From: Streptococcus sp.
GTDB taxonomy: Bacteria > Bacillota > Bacilli > Lactobacillales > Streptococcaceae
Length of the DNA stretch: 64,000 nucleotides
Assembly: GCA_030528055.1 (NCBI GenBank)
Contig: JAUMZQ010000009.1
Span: 1-64,000, forward strand
Direction of reading: 5' to 3'
In this document: positions 9,289 through 17,321 of the stretch, piece by piece
Numbering within the stretch: position 1 is the stretch's first letter
Layout of the letters: each line of letters starts with the position of its first letter
Notes under the pieces: generated by a model
Database searches by the model: none
What the model was told of the DNA's origin: nothing
Seen by the model: the letters and a program-made list of their open reading frames with translations, nothing else
Made by a program: the position numbers and the translations under genes

Positions 9289-9658
9289 GTGAAGAAATAT
9301 CTTTATATTGGTATAGTTTTTTCATAATATCAGCAGAAAATGGGAATATACTAATGTTTGATTTGGTATAATTAAGATAAGTAATACTGGAGTAGTATTT
9401 GTTGCGACTTACGAAAATAGTTCTAATAGTGTCAAAAATACTGAACAATTTCAGGTTTACTATATCGGTGAATCACGGACTAATCATCGTGGGAATAGCA
9501 CATGGATTAAATATTATCGAAATGGCTCATTTTTAGGCGGAGCGACAGCTTATAAAGATAGTTGGCGCCAAGATGGTGGAATGGTATATGATAGTGTATC
9601 AATATGGAACTCAATGAATCTCTGGAATCCAAAAACCACATTCCACTATAAATTATAG
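9289..9658 (+). pseudogene. Frameshifted small secreted peptide (bacteriocin-like) gene
   Basis: GTG 9289 opens a signal-peptide-like start (KKYLYIGIVF) that hits TAA at 9325 after a six-T run at 9317-9322. With one extra base the frame would continue through FIISAENGNILM to a second stop. The downstream part, 9362-9658, is open for 98 codons (ending TTFHYKL) but has no ATG, GTG or TTG near its beginning, so the gene carries at least two lesions. The product would be a secreted peptide of about 100 residues, rich in Gly, Ser, Tyr and Trp. Its place before a membrane protein, permease and ABC ATPase set resembles lactococcin-972-type bacteriocin loci; YYIGESRTNHRG and the Trp-rich end are only loosely like that family. 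The identity as a bacteriocin is inference. Confidence 0.5.
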
Positions 9659-9695
9659 TTAATGCTACTTATTATTTAAGATAGAGGAGAGCTGT

Positions 9696-10097
9696 ATGAA
9701 AAAGTTAATCAATGATTACTATAAAAAAATAATTGTATTAGATGTTGGGACTATTTCATTCTTGTCTCTCCTTTTTTATAACAATCGTGAAAGATGGTTT
9801 TTGGTTGTTGCTTGTATATTCGTGAATAGTGCAATGACCATTTTTACACTACGATCGTATCGTCGTGAGTTTTCAATTCACCATTTTCTGGGGAAAGCAC
9901 GAATTCATTTTTTATATGACTATAGTTGTATTCATGGGTCAACATTGGCTACTACACTTATTTCTAGTATTATAATTTATCAGTTGTGTAAAAGGGAAGT
10001 ATCCCTTGTTCTTTTATGTCATTTAATGGGGACAGGACTTCTATTATTTTTTATTAATATACCTATCTATTTTTGTTTTTTAAGGAGGTTCTTATGA
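9696..10097 (+). CDS. Small integral membrane protein of the ABC exporter cluster
   Basis: This 133-residue protein is not recognised by name. It has about four hydrophobic segments (roughly residues 13-28, 33-52, 85-103 and 108-127). Between the second and third, the segment YRREFSIHHFLGKARI resembles the cytoplasmic coupling segment of FtsX/MacB-type permeases, so it may be a half-permease. The ribosome-binding site is AGAGGAGA at about 9681-9688. Its stop codon overlaps the next start (ATGA at 10094-10097), so the two are translationally coupled. Base composition is very AT-rich, like the rest of the 9-12 kb island. Confidence 0.75.
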   Translation: MKKLINDYYKKIIVLDVGTISFLSLLFYNNRERWFLVVACIFVNSAMTIFTLRSYRREFSIHHFLGKARIHFLYDYSCIHGSTLATTLISSIIIYQLCKREVSLVLLCHLMGTGLLLFFINIPIYFCFLRRFL

Positions 10098-10969
10098 AAA
10101 GCATTTATATGGTAATTCTTAAAAAGCGGTGGTATCTTTTTGGATTTTTGATTTTTATTGGATTTTGTATGAACCTTTTTCTATGGAATGAAAGTAGTCA
10201 ATTGATTCGAGTATATCCAACACTGCAAATTTTGAAACAAGAAAGTAGACAAAATAGTTATGAAACAGTCTATGATCCTTCTGCAGATTCTTCTGGTTTA
10301 GTAAAAGATGCCAGTAAAGAAGAGAGGAAGTCCTTGTATAAAGTGTTATCTACTTATCTTCGGAAAATGGGTGAAACATCACCATTCTACTATCAAAAGT
10401 TGAATTACTTAAAAGGTGGGAAATTAAAGCCTTTGACGGATTCTGTATTACAATCATCGCTCTTATCAAATGATTGGAATAGTTTACTGCTGGATAATAT
10501 CTTAATTCGCCGTTTAGAAAAACAACAAGCACAAGAGTTAAACGAAGAATTTAAAGAAATTAATTTTCCAATAACTCTTCATGCTATTTCCCAAACTTAT
10601 CAATCACAGCACGATTATTATATCACGAATTGTATTTTTGGAATAAGTATTTCAAGCATTCTATTTATCTTTAGTTCAATAATAATTTATTGGTTGTTAG
10701 GAGTAACCATAAAAATCTGTCAATCAGAAATCAAGGTTTTGCGACTTATTGGTTTGAGTGGGAAACAAATCAGTCAAAATTTAAGTTATTTGCTGATTTC
10801 TCCCATTATCTTTGCTTTTCTAGGATTTTTTGTTTATGTAAATATTTTAGATATAAAGTTTATTTGGGCAGATTATATCTATCTTGGAGGTTTAAATCTT
10901 CTACTTTTTGTTACTACTTTTATCATCAGTAAACATCGTTTGAAAGGAGTTATCTATGATTTGTCTTGA
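10094..10969 (+). CDS. FtsX-like ABC transporter permease (bacteriocin-associated type)
   Basis: Starting from ATG 10094 the protein has 291 residues. A stronger AAGGAGG lies 5 nt upstream, and this start gives the ATGA overlap with the previous stop; a longer frame from 10073 lacks this. One N-terminal membrane helix (about residues 10-28) is followed by about 150 extracytoplasmic residues and three C-terminal helices, the layout of MacB/FtsX permeases. EIKVLRLIGLSGKQI after the second helix is the typical coupling segment. Its 3' end overlaps the ATPase gene by 14 bp. Such permease plus ATPase pairs accompany lactococcin-972-like peptides and are thought to export the peptide or give immunity. 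Its substrate is unknown. Confidence 0.8.
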   Translation: MKSIYMVILKKRWYLFGFLIFIGFCMNLFLWNESSQLIRVYPTLQILKQESRQNSYETVYDPSADSSGLVKDASKEERKSLYKVLSTYLRKMGETSPFYYQKLNYLKGGKLKPLTDSVLQSSLLSNDWNSLLLDNILIRRLEKQQAQELNEEFKEINFPITLHAISQTYQSQHDYYITNCIFGISISSILFIFSSIIIYWLLGVTIKICQSEIKVLRLIGLSGKQISQNLSYLLISPIIFAFLGFFVYVNILDIKFIWADYIYLGGLNLLLFVTTFIISKHRLKGVIYDLS

Positions 10970-11609
10970 ACATGTTTCAAAATCCTTTAAAGGGAAAACA
11001 ATTTTTGCAGGCTTGAATTTTCATGCAAATTTTGGAGAAATATCTGTGATTTTTGGGAAATCAGGTATTGGAAAATCTACACTCTTAAATATCATTGCAG
11101 GATTAAAACCTATTGATACTGGACGATATTTTTATAAAGGGGAGATACTTAATACGAAAAATGACAAAGAGATGAGCTCCTTTCGTAGTTTGCATATTGG
11201 GTATATACCACAAGATTTTGCACTGATAGAAGATTATACTGTCAAAGAAAATCTAATGTTGCCGTGTCTTTATCGAAAAGATTTATCTAAAACAAAAATT
11301 GAAGCAAGAATGCAAGTTTTGATGAGATATTTTGAATTATCAACCATTCTTAACAAAAAAGTTCGGTCACTTTCTGGTGGACAAAAGCAACGTGTCGCTA
11401 TTATTCGCAGTTTTATGATAGAACCAGACATTATTCTTGCGGATGAACCTACTGCTAATCTGGATAAAGAGAATTTTCAGCTAGTAATAGATTTATTTAT
11501 GAAAGAAAGAGAAAGTGGGAAAATTATTATTATTGCCACTCATGATGAAAGGATACAATCAATAGCAGATCATATTTATAATATAAAAAATTATAGACTA
11601 GATGAATGA
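10956..11609 (+). CDS. ABC transporter ATP-binding protein (bacteriocin export/immunity type)
   Basis: This 217-residue ATPase has Walker [12 protein letters not shown], a Q-loop (YIPQDFAL), the signature [11 protein letters not shown], Walker [13 protein letters not shown] and the switch His in IIATHDERI. It belongs to the MacB/LolD-type subfamily that partners FtsX-like permeases. It overlaps the permease gene by 14 bp, with AAAGGAG before the ATG, and closes the three-gene set. All motifs are intact although the presumed cargo peptide gene upstream is broken, so the system may survive as an immunity or stress pump. It is followed 13 bp later by an IS remnant. Confidence 0.88.
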   Translation: MICLEHVSKSFKGKTIFAGLNFHANFGEISVIFGKSGIGKSTLLNIIAGLKPIDTGRYFYKGEILNTKNDKEMSSFRSLHIGYIPQDFALIEDYTVKENLMLPCLYRKDLSKTKIEARMQVLMRYFELSTILNKKVRSLSGGQKQRVAIIRSFMIEPDIILADEPTANLDKENFQLVIDLFMKERESGKIIIIATHDERIQSIADHIYNIKNYRLDE

Positions 11610-11621
11610 GCTTCACCTATC

Positions 11622-11951
11622 CAGTAGACAATGAAATAAAAAAGATTAGGTAGCGGTCTTGTTCCTCATTTCAAGAGGTGCAAGGCCGTTGTTTCGCTTT
11701 TGAAAATATTTATGATCGTAAAAATAGATACAGTCATGAATCACAGAAATTAACTCATCAGAGGTCTTGTACTTCTTAAAATTATAGCACTCCATTTTAA
11801 AGTGTTCAAAGAAGCTATCAATTGGGGGGCAATAGCACTTACTAACATGGGACATGAATTGTGTCATCTGATACTGAAGATTTTGAACTTCTTTTGGACA
11901 TAGGGACCCCTCATAATTTTAGTGAATTTTTCTTTTTTCATTGTCCACTGT
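11622..11951 (-). mobile_element. Internally deleted IS3-family element with terminal inverted repeats
   Basis: CAGTAGACAATGAAA at the left end matches, inverted, CAGTGGACAATGAAA at the right end, so both termini of an IS survive about 330 bp apart. Between them (minus strand, about 11900 to 11646) lies the OrfB C terminus: LQYQMTQFMSHVSKC, then PIDSFFEHFKMECY, SDELISVIHDCIYFY and NNGLAPLEMR, the tail of an IS3/IS150-type integrase domain. The catalytic front half is gone, so the element cannot transpose itself. It borders the exporter island on the murF side. Confidence 0.82.
11646..11900 (-). pseudogene. Truncated IS3-family transposase (OrfB C terminus)
   Basis: This is a C-terminal fragment of about 85 residues, open from a point near 11900. 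The final catalytic region (PIDSFFEHFK, where family members have the last DDE glutamate in PxExFxxxLK) has Asp in place of Glu, and the two earlier catalytic aspartates are missing. It is a decayed pseudogene, related to the fragment at 8996-9064. Confidence 0.8.
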
Positions 11952-12038
11952 TAGGGGAGTATATCAATTCAGATAGTCTTATTTTTTCTTATAGGTAAAA
12001 AAATAAACCAAAATAGTGAAAGACTTAAAAGTTAACCA

Positions 12039-12067
12039 TTTGAAAGAAAGCGGGACTATGATATAAT
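12039..12067 (+). promoter_or_regulatory. murF promoter
   Basis: TTTGAA (12039-12044), a 17-bp spacer and TATAAT (12062-12067), with TG at 12059-12060 giving an extended -10. It gives murF its own transcription now that the island separates it from ddl. Confidence 0.75.
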
Positions 12068-12125
12068 GTTAGAAGTTGTGATTGCAATTAGTTATTAGTA
12101 GTTTTTAGTTAATTTGGAGAAATAA

Positions 12126-13493
12126 ATGGACTTAACTTTATATGAAGTCGCTTCGGTAGTAGAAGCCAAAAATGATATCACTCAATTTGAAGATATTTCT
12201 TTCAATCAAGCTGAGTTTGATAGTCGCTTGATTAAAAATGGTGATTTATTTATCCCTCTTAAGGGAACTCGTGATGGTCACTCATTTATAGAGACTGCTT
12301 TACAAAAAGGAGCAGGAGCCACTTTATCAGAAAAAAAAGTAAAAGATATCCCTTATATTCTTGTTGATGATGTACTGTTGGCTTTTCAAAAGTTGGCACG
12401 GTATTATTTACAAAAAAACAAAGTTGATGTTCTTGCAGTAACAGGTTCCAATGGAAAGACAAGCACCAAGGATATGCTGGCTCAACTGCTAGAAACCACT
12501 TATAAAACCTACAAAACTCAAGGAAATTATAATAATGAAATTGGTCTTCCTTATACTGTTTTGCACATGCCTTTAGGGACACAAAAGTTGGTTTTAGAAA
12601 TGGGACAAGATCACTTAGGAGATATTCACCTTTTATCTAAAATCGCCCAACCTAAAGTGGGAATCATCACTTTGATTGGTGAAGCGCATCTAGAATTTTT
12701 TGAAAATCGCAAAGAAATCGCTAAAGGGAAAATGCAAATTATTGATGGAATGTCAGAAAATAGCCTTTTAATTGCACCAGCAGATAAGATTTTAGATGAT
12801 TTATTACCAGAAAATCAACTGATTGTGCGTTTTGGTCCAAATCAAGATATCTTCGTGACAAAATTAATAGAAAGAAAAGATAGCCAAACTTTTGAAACAA
12901 ATTTTTTGGATAAGGCAATTGAGCTACCTGTGACTGGGAAATACAACGCTACAAATGCCATGCTTGCAGCCTATGTGGCTTTAAAAGAAGGTGTATCAGA
13001 AGAGGCTATTCGACAATCTTTTGCAAATCTCAAATTAACAGGAAATCGTACGGAATGGAAAAAAGCAAGTAATGGAGCAGATATTCTGTCGGATGTTTAT
13101 AATGCAAATCCAACAGCTATGCGTCTCATTTTAGAAACTTTTTCAACGATTCCATTTAATGATGATGGAAGAAAGATAGCTGTTTTGGCTGATATGAAAG
13201 AATTAGGTTCAGATTCAAAACAAATGCACGGTTCCATCATTACTAGTCTGAACCCTGAAATTATCTCGGAACTCTATCTTTATGGGGAAGATATCGAAGC
13301 TCTTTTTGATTATGCCAAAGAAATTTTTCCACCAAATAGAGTTCATTACTTCATCAAGAATGAAACAACAGATCAATTTGAGCAACTTGCTAAAGCCATT
13401 CAGGACCATCTTAAACCGACAGATCAGATCTTGATAAAAGGTAGTAATTCGATGAATTTAGCAAAGGTAGTTGAAATGTTAGAACAAGATTAA
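12126..13493 (+). CDS. murF: UDP-N-acetylmuramoyl-tripeptide--D-alanyl-D-alanine ligase
   Basis: This 455-residue Mur ligase adds the D-Ala-D-Ala made by Ddl to UDP-MurNAc-tripeptide, the last cytoplasmic step of peptidoglycan precursor synthesis. The substrate-binding N-terminal domain includes FDSRLIKNGDLFIPLKG. The ATP loop TGSNGKTSTKD lies near residue 106, and the central domain has KYNATNAMLAAYVAL. The C-terminal domain has VYNANPTAM and GSNSMNL. The length is normal. GGAGAAAT precedes the ATG. Confidence 0.97.
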   Translation: MDLTLYEVASVVEAKNDITQFEDISFNQAEFDSRLIKNGDLFIPLKGTRDGHSFIETALQKGAGATLSEKKVKDIPYILVDDVLLAFQKLARYYLQKNKVDVLAVTGSNGKTSTKDMLAQLLETTYKTYKTQGNYNNEIGLPYTVLHMPLGTQKLVLEMGQDHLGDIHLLSKIAQPKVGIITLIGEAHLEFFENRKEIAKGKMQIIDGMSENSLLIAPADKILDDLLPENQLIVRFGPNQDIFVTKLIERKDSQTFETNFLDKAIELPVTGKYNATNAMLAAYVALKEGVSEEAIRQSFANLKLTGNRTEWKKASNGADILSDVYNANPTAMRLILETFSTIPFNDDGRKIAVLADMKELGSDSKQMHGSIITSLNPEIISELYLYGEDIEALFDYAKEIFPPNRVHYFIKNETTDQFEQLAKAIQDHLKPTDQILIKGSNSMNLAKVVEMLEQD

Positions 13494-13568
13494 TGACAAT
13501 AACATAATCGTATAGAAGTAAATTTTATTACAAAAAATAATAGTTTAGGAACATAAAAAAGGAATAAT

Positions 13569-14255
13569 ATGCAACAATTTTTAACAACTCAAAAAACTGG
13601 TTCACCAATGATTCCTGCCCCTTGGTATCTAGTGATGATAGCAGTTCTTGTTTTACTGATTTATACCTCGGTCAAATATTATCGAAATACCTACTATCAA
13701 AAAACTTTTAGGATATTACAATTCATTCAATTATTGATTTTGTATGCGTGGTATGTAGGGTTTCAAATCCCCTTTTCAAATAGCCTTCCTTTCTACCACT
13801 GTCGCTTGGCCATGTTTGCAGTACTATTTTTACCAGACAAGTGGAAAAGCAAGCAATATTTTGCACTGTTAGGGGCTAGTGGGGCGATTTTTGCCATAGG
13901 CTATCCTGTATTTGATCCATATGCTTTTCCGCATATCACTAGCTTTTCATTTCTTTTAGGACATTATTGTTTATTGGTAAATTCATTGGTTTACTTGATG
14001 AAATGCTACGATAAAAAACTACTCAAAAAAAGCCGAATTATTCTTTATACATTTGTTCTTGATTTGTTTTTGGTTGGAGTCAACTCGGTTACTGGCGGAA
14101 ACTATGGTTTGATGACACATCCACCACTTATAAAAGGTGACAATATTTTAATCAACTATTTGGTTGTATCAACTATTTTATCGCTAGCTTTGGTTTTATT
14201 TGATGTTATTTTTCAACGAAGAAAAACAGTTCATCTATCTACTTTGGATACTTAA
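13569..14255 (+). CDS. YwaF/TIGR02206-family integral membrane protein
   Basis: This 228-residue protein has about six or seven transmembrane segments. The conserved blocks of the TIGR02206 (YwaF-like) family are recognisable: LPFYHCRLAMF, SFLLGHYCLLVNS and VTGGNYGLMTHPP. The biochemical role of this family is not established. It lies 75 bp after murF without a clear promoter of its own, so it is probably read through from murF, and a terminator follows its stop directly. Confidence 0.82.
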   Translation: MQQFLTTQKTGSPMIPAPWYLVMIAVLVLLIYTSVKYYRNTYYQKTFRILQFIQLLILYAWYVGFQIPFSNSLPFYHCRLAMFAVLFLPDKWKSKQYFALLGASGAIFAIGYPVFDPYAFPHITSFSFLLGHYCLLVNSLVYLMKCYDKKLLKKSRIILYTFVLDLFLVGVNSVTGGNYGLMTHPPLIKGDNILINYLVVSTILSLALVLFDVIFQRRKTVHLSTLDT

Positions 14256-14280
14256 ATCGCTTTAAACGAGCGATTTTTCT
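14255..14280 (+). terminator. Terminator after YwaF-like gene
   Basis: AATCGCT (14255-14261) pairs with AGCGATT (14269-14275), followed by T-rich sequence. It overlaps the stop codon. Confidence 0.8.
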
Positions 14281-14289
14281 TTGTCATGA

Positions 14290-14318
14290 TTGAAAAAAAA
14301 GAGCAAATTCGCTATAAT
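14290..14318 (+). promoter_or_regulatory. prfC promoter
   Basis: TTGAAA (14290-14295), a 17-bp spacer and TATAAT (14313-14318). The leader is about 75 nt. Confidence 0.75.
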
Positions 14319-14401
14319 AGGTAGGTTAATAGTCAGGAGAGAGAAATGTAGATCAAATTCAGAATAATATGTATTAAAAAAATTAATAGAAAAGAGAAAT
14401 T

Positions 14402-15946
14402 ATGACAGTTCAAGAAGAAATAAAAAAACGCCGAACTTTTGCGATTATATCTCACCCGGACGCAGGGAAAACGACTATCACAGAACAGTTGCTTTATTTT
14501 GGGGGAGAAATTCGTGAAGCTGGTACAGTAAAAGGGAAAAAAACAGGTAATTTTGCTAAGTCTGACTGGATGGACATTGAAAAACAAAGAGGGATATCAG
14601 TAACCTCTTCCGTCATGCAGTTTGATTATGATGGGAAACGAGTTAATATTCTAGATACGCCTGGACATGAGGATTTTTCAGAAGATACCTATCGAACACT
14701 AATGGCAGTAGATGCAGCTGTGATGATTATTGACTCTGCAAAAGGGATTGAAGCACAAACAAAGAAATTATTTGAAGTCGTGAAACATCGTCAGATTCCA
14801 GTTTTTACCTTTATCAACAAATTAGATAGAGATGGACGTGAGCCATTATACTTAATTGAAGAATTAGAAGAAATTTTAGGGATTGCGAGTTATCCTATGA
14901 ATTGGCCAATCGGTATGGGTAAAAACTTTGAAGGTCTATATGATTTGTATAACGAACGTTTGGAACTTTACAAAGGGAATGAACGCTTTGCTAATTTGGA
15001 AGAAGGAGAGCAACTGTTTGCTTCTAACCCATTCTACGAACAAGTAAAAGAAGACATTGAACTTCTACAAGAAGCTGGCAATGAGTTTTCAGAACAAGCT
15101 ATTTTGGAAGGACAGTTAACTCCAGTATTTTTTGGTTCAGCACTTACAAATTTTGGTGTTCAAACATTCTTGGAAACCTTTTTAAAATTTGCTCCAGAAC
15201 CACATGGTCATAAAAAAGTGGATGGAGAATTCATTAATCCTTACGATGCTGATTTTTCTGGATTTGTTTTCAAAATTCAAGCCAATATGGATCCTCGACA
15301 TCGAGATCGGATTGCTTTTGTTCGTATCGTTTCGGGGGAATTTGAACGTGGAATGAGTGTAAACTTACCTAGAACAGGAAAAAGTTCAAAACTTTCCAAT
15401 GTTACACAATTCATGGCAGAAAGTCGAGAAAATGTTACCAATGCGGTGGCGGGAGATATTATTGGGGTCTATGATACTGGAACTTACCAAGTAGGAGATA
15501 CGCTCACAGTTGGTAAAAATAAGTTTGAATTTGAGCCTCTTCCAACTTTTACACCTGAAATTTTTATGAAAGTATCTTCTAAAAATGTAATGAAACAAAA
15601 GTCTTTCCACAAAGGAATTGAGCAATTGGTTCAAGAAGGAGCAATCCAACTGTATAAAAACTACCAAACTGGAGAATACATGCTAGGAGCTGTCGGTCAG
15701 TTGCAATTTGAAGTTTTTAAACACCGGATGGAAAATGAATACAATGCTGAGGTCGTGATGAGTCCAATGGGCAAAAAAACAGTACGATGGATTTCACCAG
15801 AAGACTTGGATGAACGGATGTCATCCACTAGAAATATTTTGGCCAAAGATCGTTTAGACCAACCAGTTTTTCTTTTTGAAAATGACTTTGCTCTTCGTTG
15901 GTTCGCTGATAAGTATCCAGATGTTGTCCTAGAAGAGAAGATGTAA
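14402..15946 (+). CDS. prfC: Peptide chain release factor 3
   Basis: This 514-residue translational GTPase recycles RF1/RF2 from the ribosome after termination. The G-domain motifs are SHPDAGKTT (G1), DTPGHEDF (G3) and INKLDRD (G4), followed by EF-Tu-like domain 2 and the RF3-specific domain ([16 protein letters not shown]). The RF3 marker [20 protein letters not shown] after G1 distinguishes it from EF-G and TetM-like proteins. The length matches the family. It has its own promoter, and corA follows at 63 bp. Confidence 0.97.
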   Translation: MTVQEEIKKRRTFAIISHPDAGKTTITEQLLYFGGEIREAGTVKGKKTGNFAKSDWMDIEKQRGISVTSSVMQFDYDGKRVNILDTPGHEDFSEDTYRTLMAVDAAVMIIDSAKGIEAQTKKLFEVVKHRQIPVFTFINKLDRDGREPLYLIEELEEILGIASYPMNWPIGMGKNFEGLYDLYNERLELYKGNERFANLEEGEQLFASNPFYEQVKEDIELLQEAGNEFSEQAILEGQLTPVFFGSALTNFGVQTFLETFLKFAPEPHGHKKVDGEFINPYDADFSGFVFKIQANMDPRHRDRIAFVRIVSGEFERGMSVNLPRTGKSSKLSNVTQFMAESRENVTNAVAGDIIGVYDTGTYQVGDTLTVGKNKFEFEPLPTFTPEIFMKVSSKNVMKQKSFHKGIEQLVQEGAIQLYKNYQTGEYMLGAVGQLQFEVFKHRMENEYNAEVVMSPMGKKTVRWISPEDLDERMSSTRNILAKDRLDQPVFLFENDFALRWFADKYPDVVLEEKM

Positions 15947-16009
15947 ATAAGATAAAAATTTAATTGGTTTTAACGATTGGAAAATTAATATTCTAAGAAA
16001 GGAGTAGTC

Positions 16010-16918
16010 ATGTTTATTGAGAAAAAATTAAAAAATGGGATGTCTTGGATTAATATCGATGCAGAACAATTACGCAGTAGACCTGCTTCTTTTCAAGAAT
16101 ATGATATTGATGAAGAAACCATTGAATATGCACTGGATAAAAACGAACGAGCACACATGGATTACAATCGCGAAAATGGAACAGTTGTCTTCATTTACAA
16201 TGTCCTTAATATTGCTACCGACAAAGAATATTACGAAACAATTCCGATGACTTTTGTAGTCCAAGGAAATCGACTTGTTACCATTAGTAATCGTGAGAAT
16301 CACTATGTGGTGCATATGATGCAAGCCTATTTAGATGGGAATGATGCAATTTCTGTCTATAAATTTCTATTTGCAGGAATAGAGTTGATTAGTCACTCCT
16401 ATTATCCTATTATTGAAAAAATGGACAAGAGAAAAGATGAAATCAACCACTTACTTCGTAAAACAACGACGAAACGAAATTTATTTAATTTGTCTGACTT
16501 AGAGACCTCAATGGTTTATCTAGTCGCAGCAGCAAAACAAAATCGTATCCTTTTAGAACACATCAAAAGTCATTCTATTTATCGTTCGTTTGATGAAATT
16601 GAAAAAGAGCAATTTGAAGATGCTATGATTGAAGCCAGACAGTTAGTATCTATGACTGATTTGATTTCACAAGTTCTTAGTCAACTTTCAGGTTCTTACA
16701 ACAATATTTTGAATAATAATCTGAATGACAATCTAACTCTTTTAACCATCATTTCCATTCTTTTGGCTGTTTTAGCAGTTATTACTGGATTTTTTGGAAT
16801 GAATGTCCCGCTTCCTTTGTCAGATGATAAGAATGCATGGATTTATATTACAATAATTAGTTTCATCTTATGGGGAGTTTTGACAAAGATTTTAAAATGG
16901 TTAGCCAATAAAAAATAA
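16010..16918 (+). CDS. corA: CorA-family divalent cation transporter
   Basis: This 302-residue membrane protein has a large N-terminal cytoplasmic domain and two C-terminal helices. The pore signature GMN is at about residues 263-265, in FFGMNVPLP, and the last segment is followed by a Lys-rich tail, so it is a pentameric CorA-type channel for Mg2+ (or Co2+/Ni2+). The ion cannot be read from sequence. The ribosome-binding site is AAAGGAG. It may be co-transcribed with prfC, since no terminator lies between them, and it ends at a strong terminator. Confidence 0.93.
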   Translation: MFIEKKLKNGMSWINIDAEQLRSRPASFQEYDIDEETIEYALDKNERAHMDYNRENGTVVFIYNVLNIATDKEYYETIPMTFVVQGNRLVTISNRENHYVVHMMQAYLDGNDAISVYKFLFAGIELISHSYYPIIEKMDKRKDEINHLLRKTTTKRNLFNLSDLETSMVYLVAAAKQNRILLEHIKSHSIYRSFDEIEKEQFEDAMIEARQLVSMTDLISQVLSQLSGSYNNILNNNLNDNLTLLTIISILLAVLAVITGFFGMNVPLPLSDDKNAWIYITIISFILWGVLTKILKWLANKK

Positions 16919-16931
16919 AATAAACAACAAA

Positions 16932-16977
16932 CAAACATTTCTACATTTTTATTCATTAAGTAGAGGTGTTTGTTTTT
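16932..16977 (+). terminator. Terminator after corA
   Basis: A 13-bp stem (16932-16944 with 16960-16972, two G-T pairs) is followed by TTTTT. Confidence 0.92.
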
Positions 16978-17062
16978 GTATAGTTATCTAGATAGTGTTT
17001 CAAATTTTTTAACAGGAAACTATAAAAATAAAATGGTCATATAATTTTAGTAAATTATTTTA

Positions 17063-17095
17063 CTTAAGCTAAATTTAAGGTTTGTGTTTTAGAAT
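17063..17095 (+). promoter_or_regulatory. CiaR-binding site and csRNA promoter
   Basis: CTTAAG (17063-17068), 5 nt, TTTAAG (17074-17079), then exactly 10 nt to the -10 box TAGAAT (17090-17095). This matches the published CiaR box (NTTAAG-N5-WTTAAG replacing the -35 region) that drives csRNA genes in streptococci. Transcription should begin near 17102. Confidence 0.88.
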
Positions 17096-17101
17096 AATAT
17101 C

Positions 17102-17222
17102 ATCAAGTAAAGACCTCCTAACTTTATTTGATATGGTTATCTTTTGATAATCATCATATGAAATCCTAAAACTTTTCATAATAATCTCCCTATAAGAGCT
17201 ACCGAATTCGGTAGCTTTTTTC
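17102..17222 (+). ncRNA. Cia-dependent small RNA (csRNA)
   Basis: This is a non-coding RNA of about 120 nt between the CiaR-controlled promoter and an intrinsic terminator. The 5' end forms an 11-bp hairpin (17102-17112 with 17122-17132) that displays ACCTCCTAA in the loop, a perfect anti-Shine-Dalgarno sequence. A second small stem (GGTTATC with GATAATC, one G-T pair) follows. Then comes an unpaired stretch with a second anti-SD/anti-AUG element (TTTTCATAATAATCTCCC) before the terminator. Size, structure and promoter all fit the csRNA family of streptococci, which block translation of targets such as comC. The loop plus 3' stem, 17115-17128, is perfectly complementary to the arcC ribosome-binding region at 37586-37599. 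Expression and targets are inference. Confidence 0.87.
17197..17222 (+). terminator. csRNA terminator
   Basis: AGCTACCGAATTCGGTAGCT (17197-17216) is a perfect 20-nt palindrome followed by TTTTTT. Confidence 0.95.
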
Positions 17223-17258
17223 GTGTTAAATTCTAAAAATGGAATCAATTATTAAACT

Positions 17259-17299
17259 AAAAAGAACTGATTCAATAAATGATGAAATCAGTTCTTTTT
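17259..17299 (-). terminator. Terminator of the amino-acid ABC operon
   Basis: A 14-bp stem, 17259-17272 with 17286-17299, has A-runs on one side and T-runs on the other, so it can work for both strands. It lies just beyond the minus-strand permease stop. Confidence 0.88.
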
Positions 17300-17321
17300 A
17301 GTTACTAAGAGATATCTTGTA

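Noticed and set aside
9248..9448. Minus-strand 66-codon frame opposite the broken peptide gene.
   Set aside because: It lacks a ribosome-binding site and signal features, and overlaps the plus-strand frames that show coding character.
17075..17179. Minus-strand 34-codon frame with an AGGGAG ribosome-binding site and ATG.
   Set aside because: It is the mirror image of the csRNA: its apparent ribosome-binding site and start are the complement of the csRNA anti-SD/anti-AUG element, and the CiaR promoter and terminator are on the plus strand.
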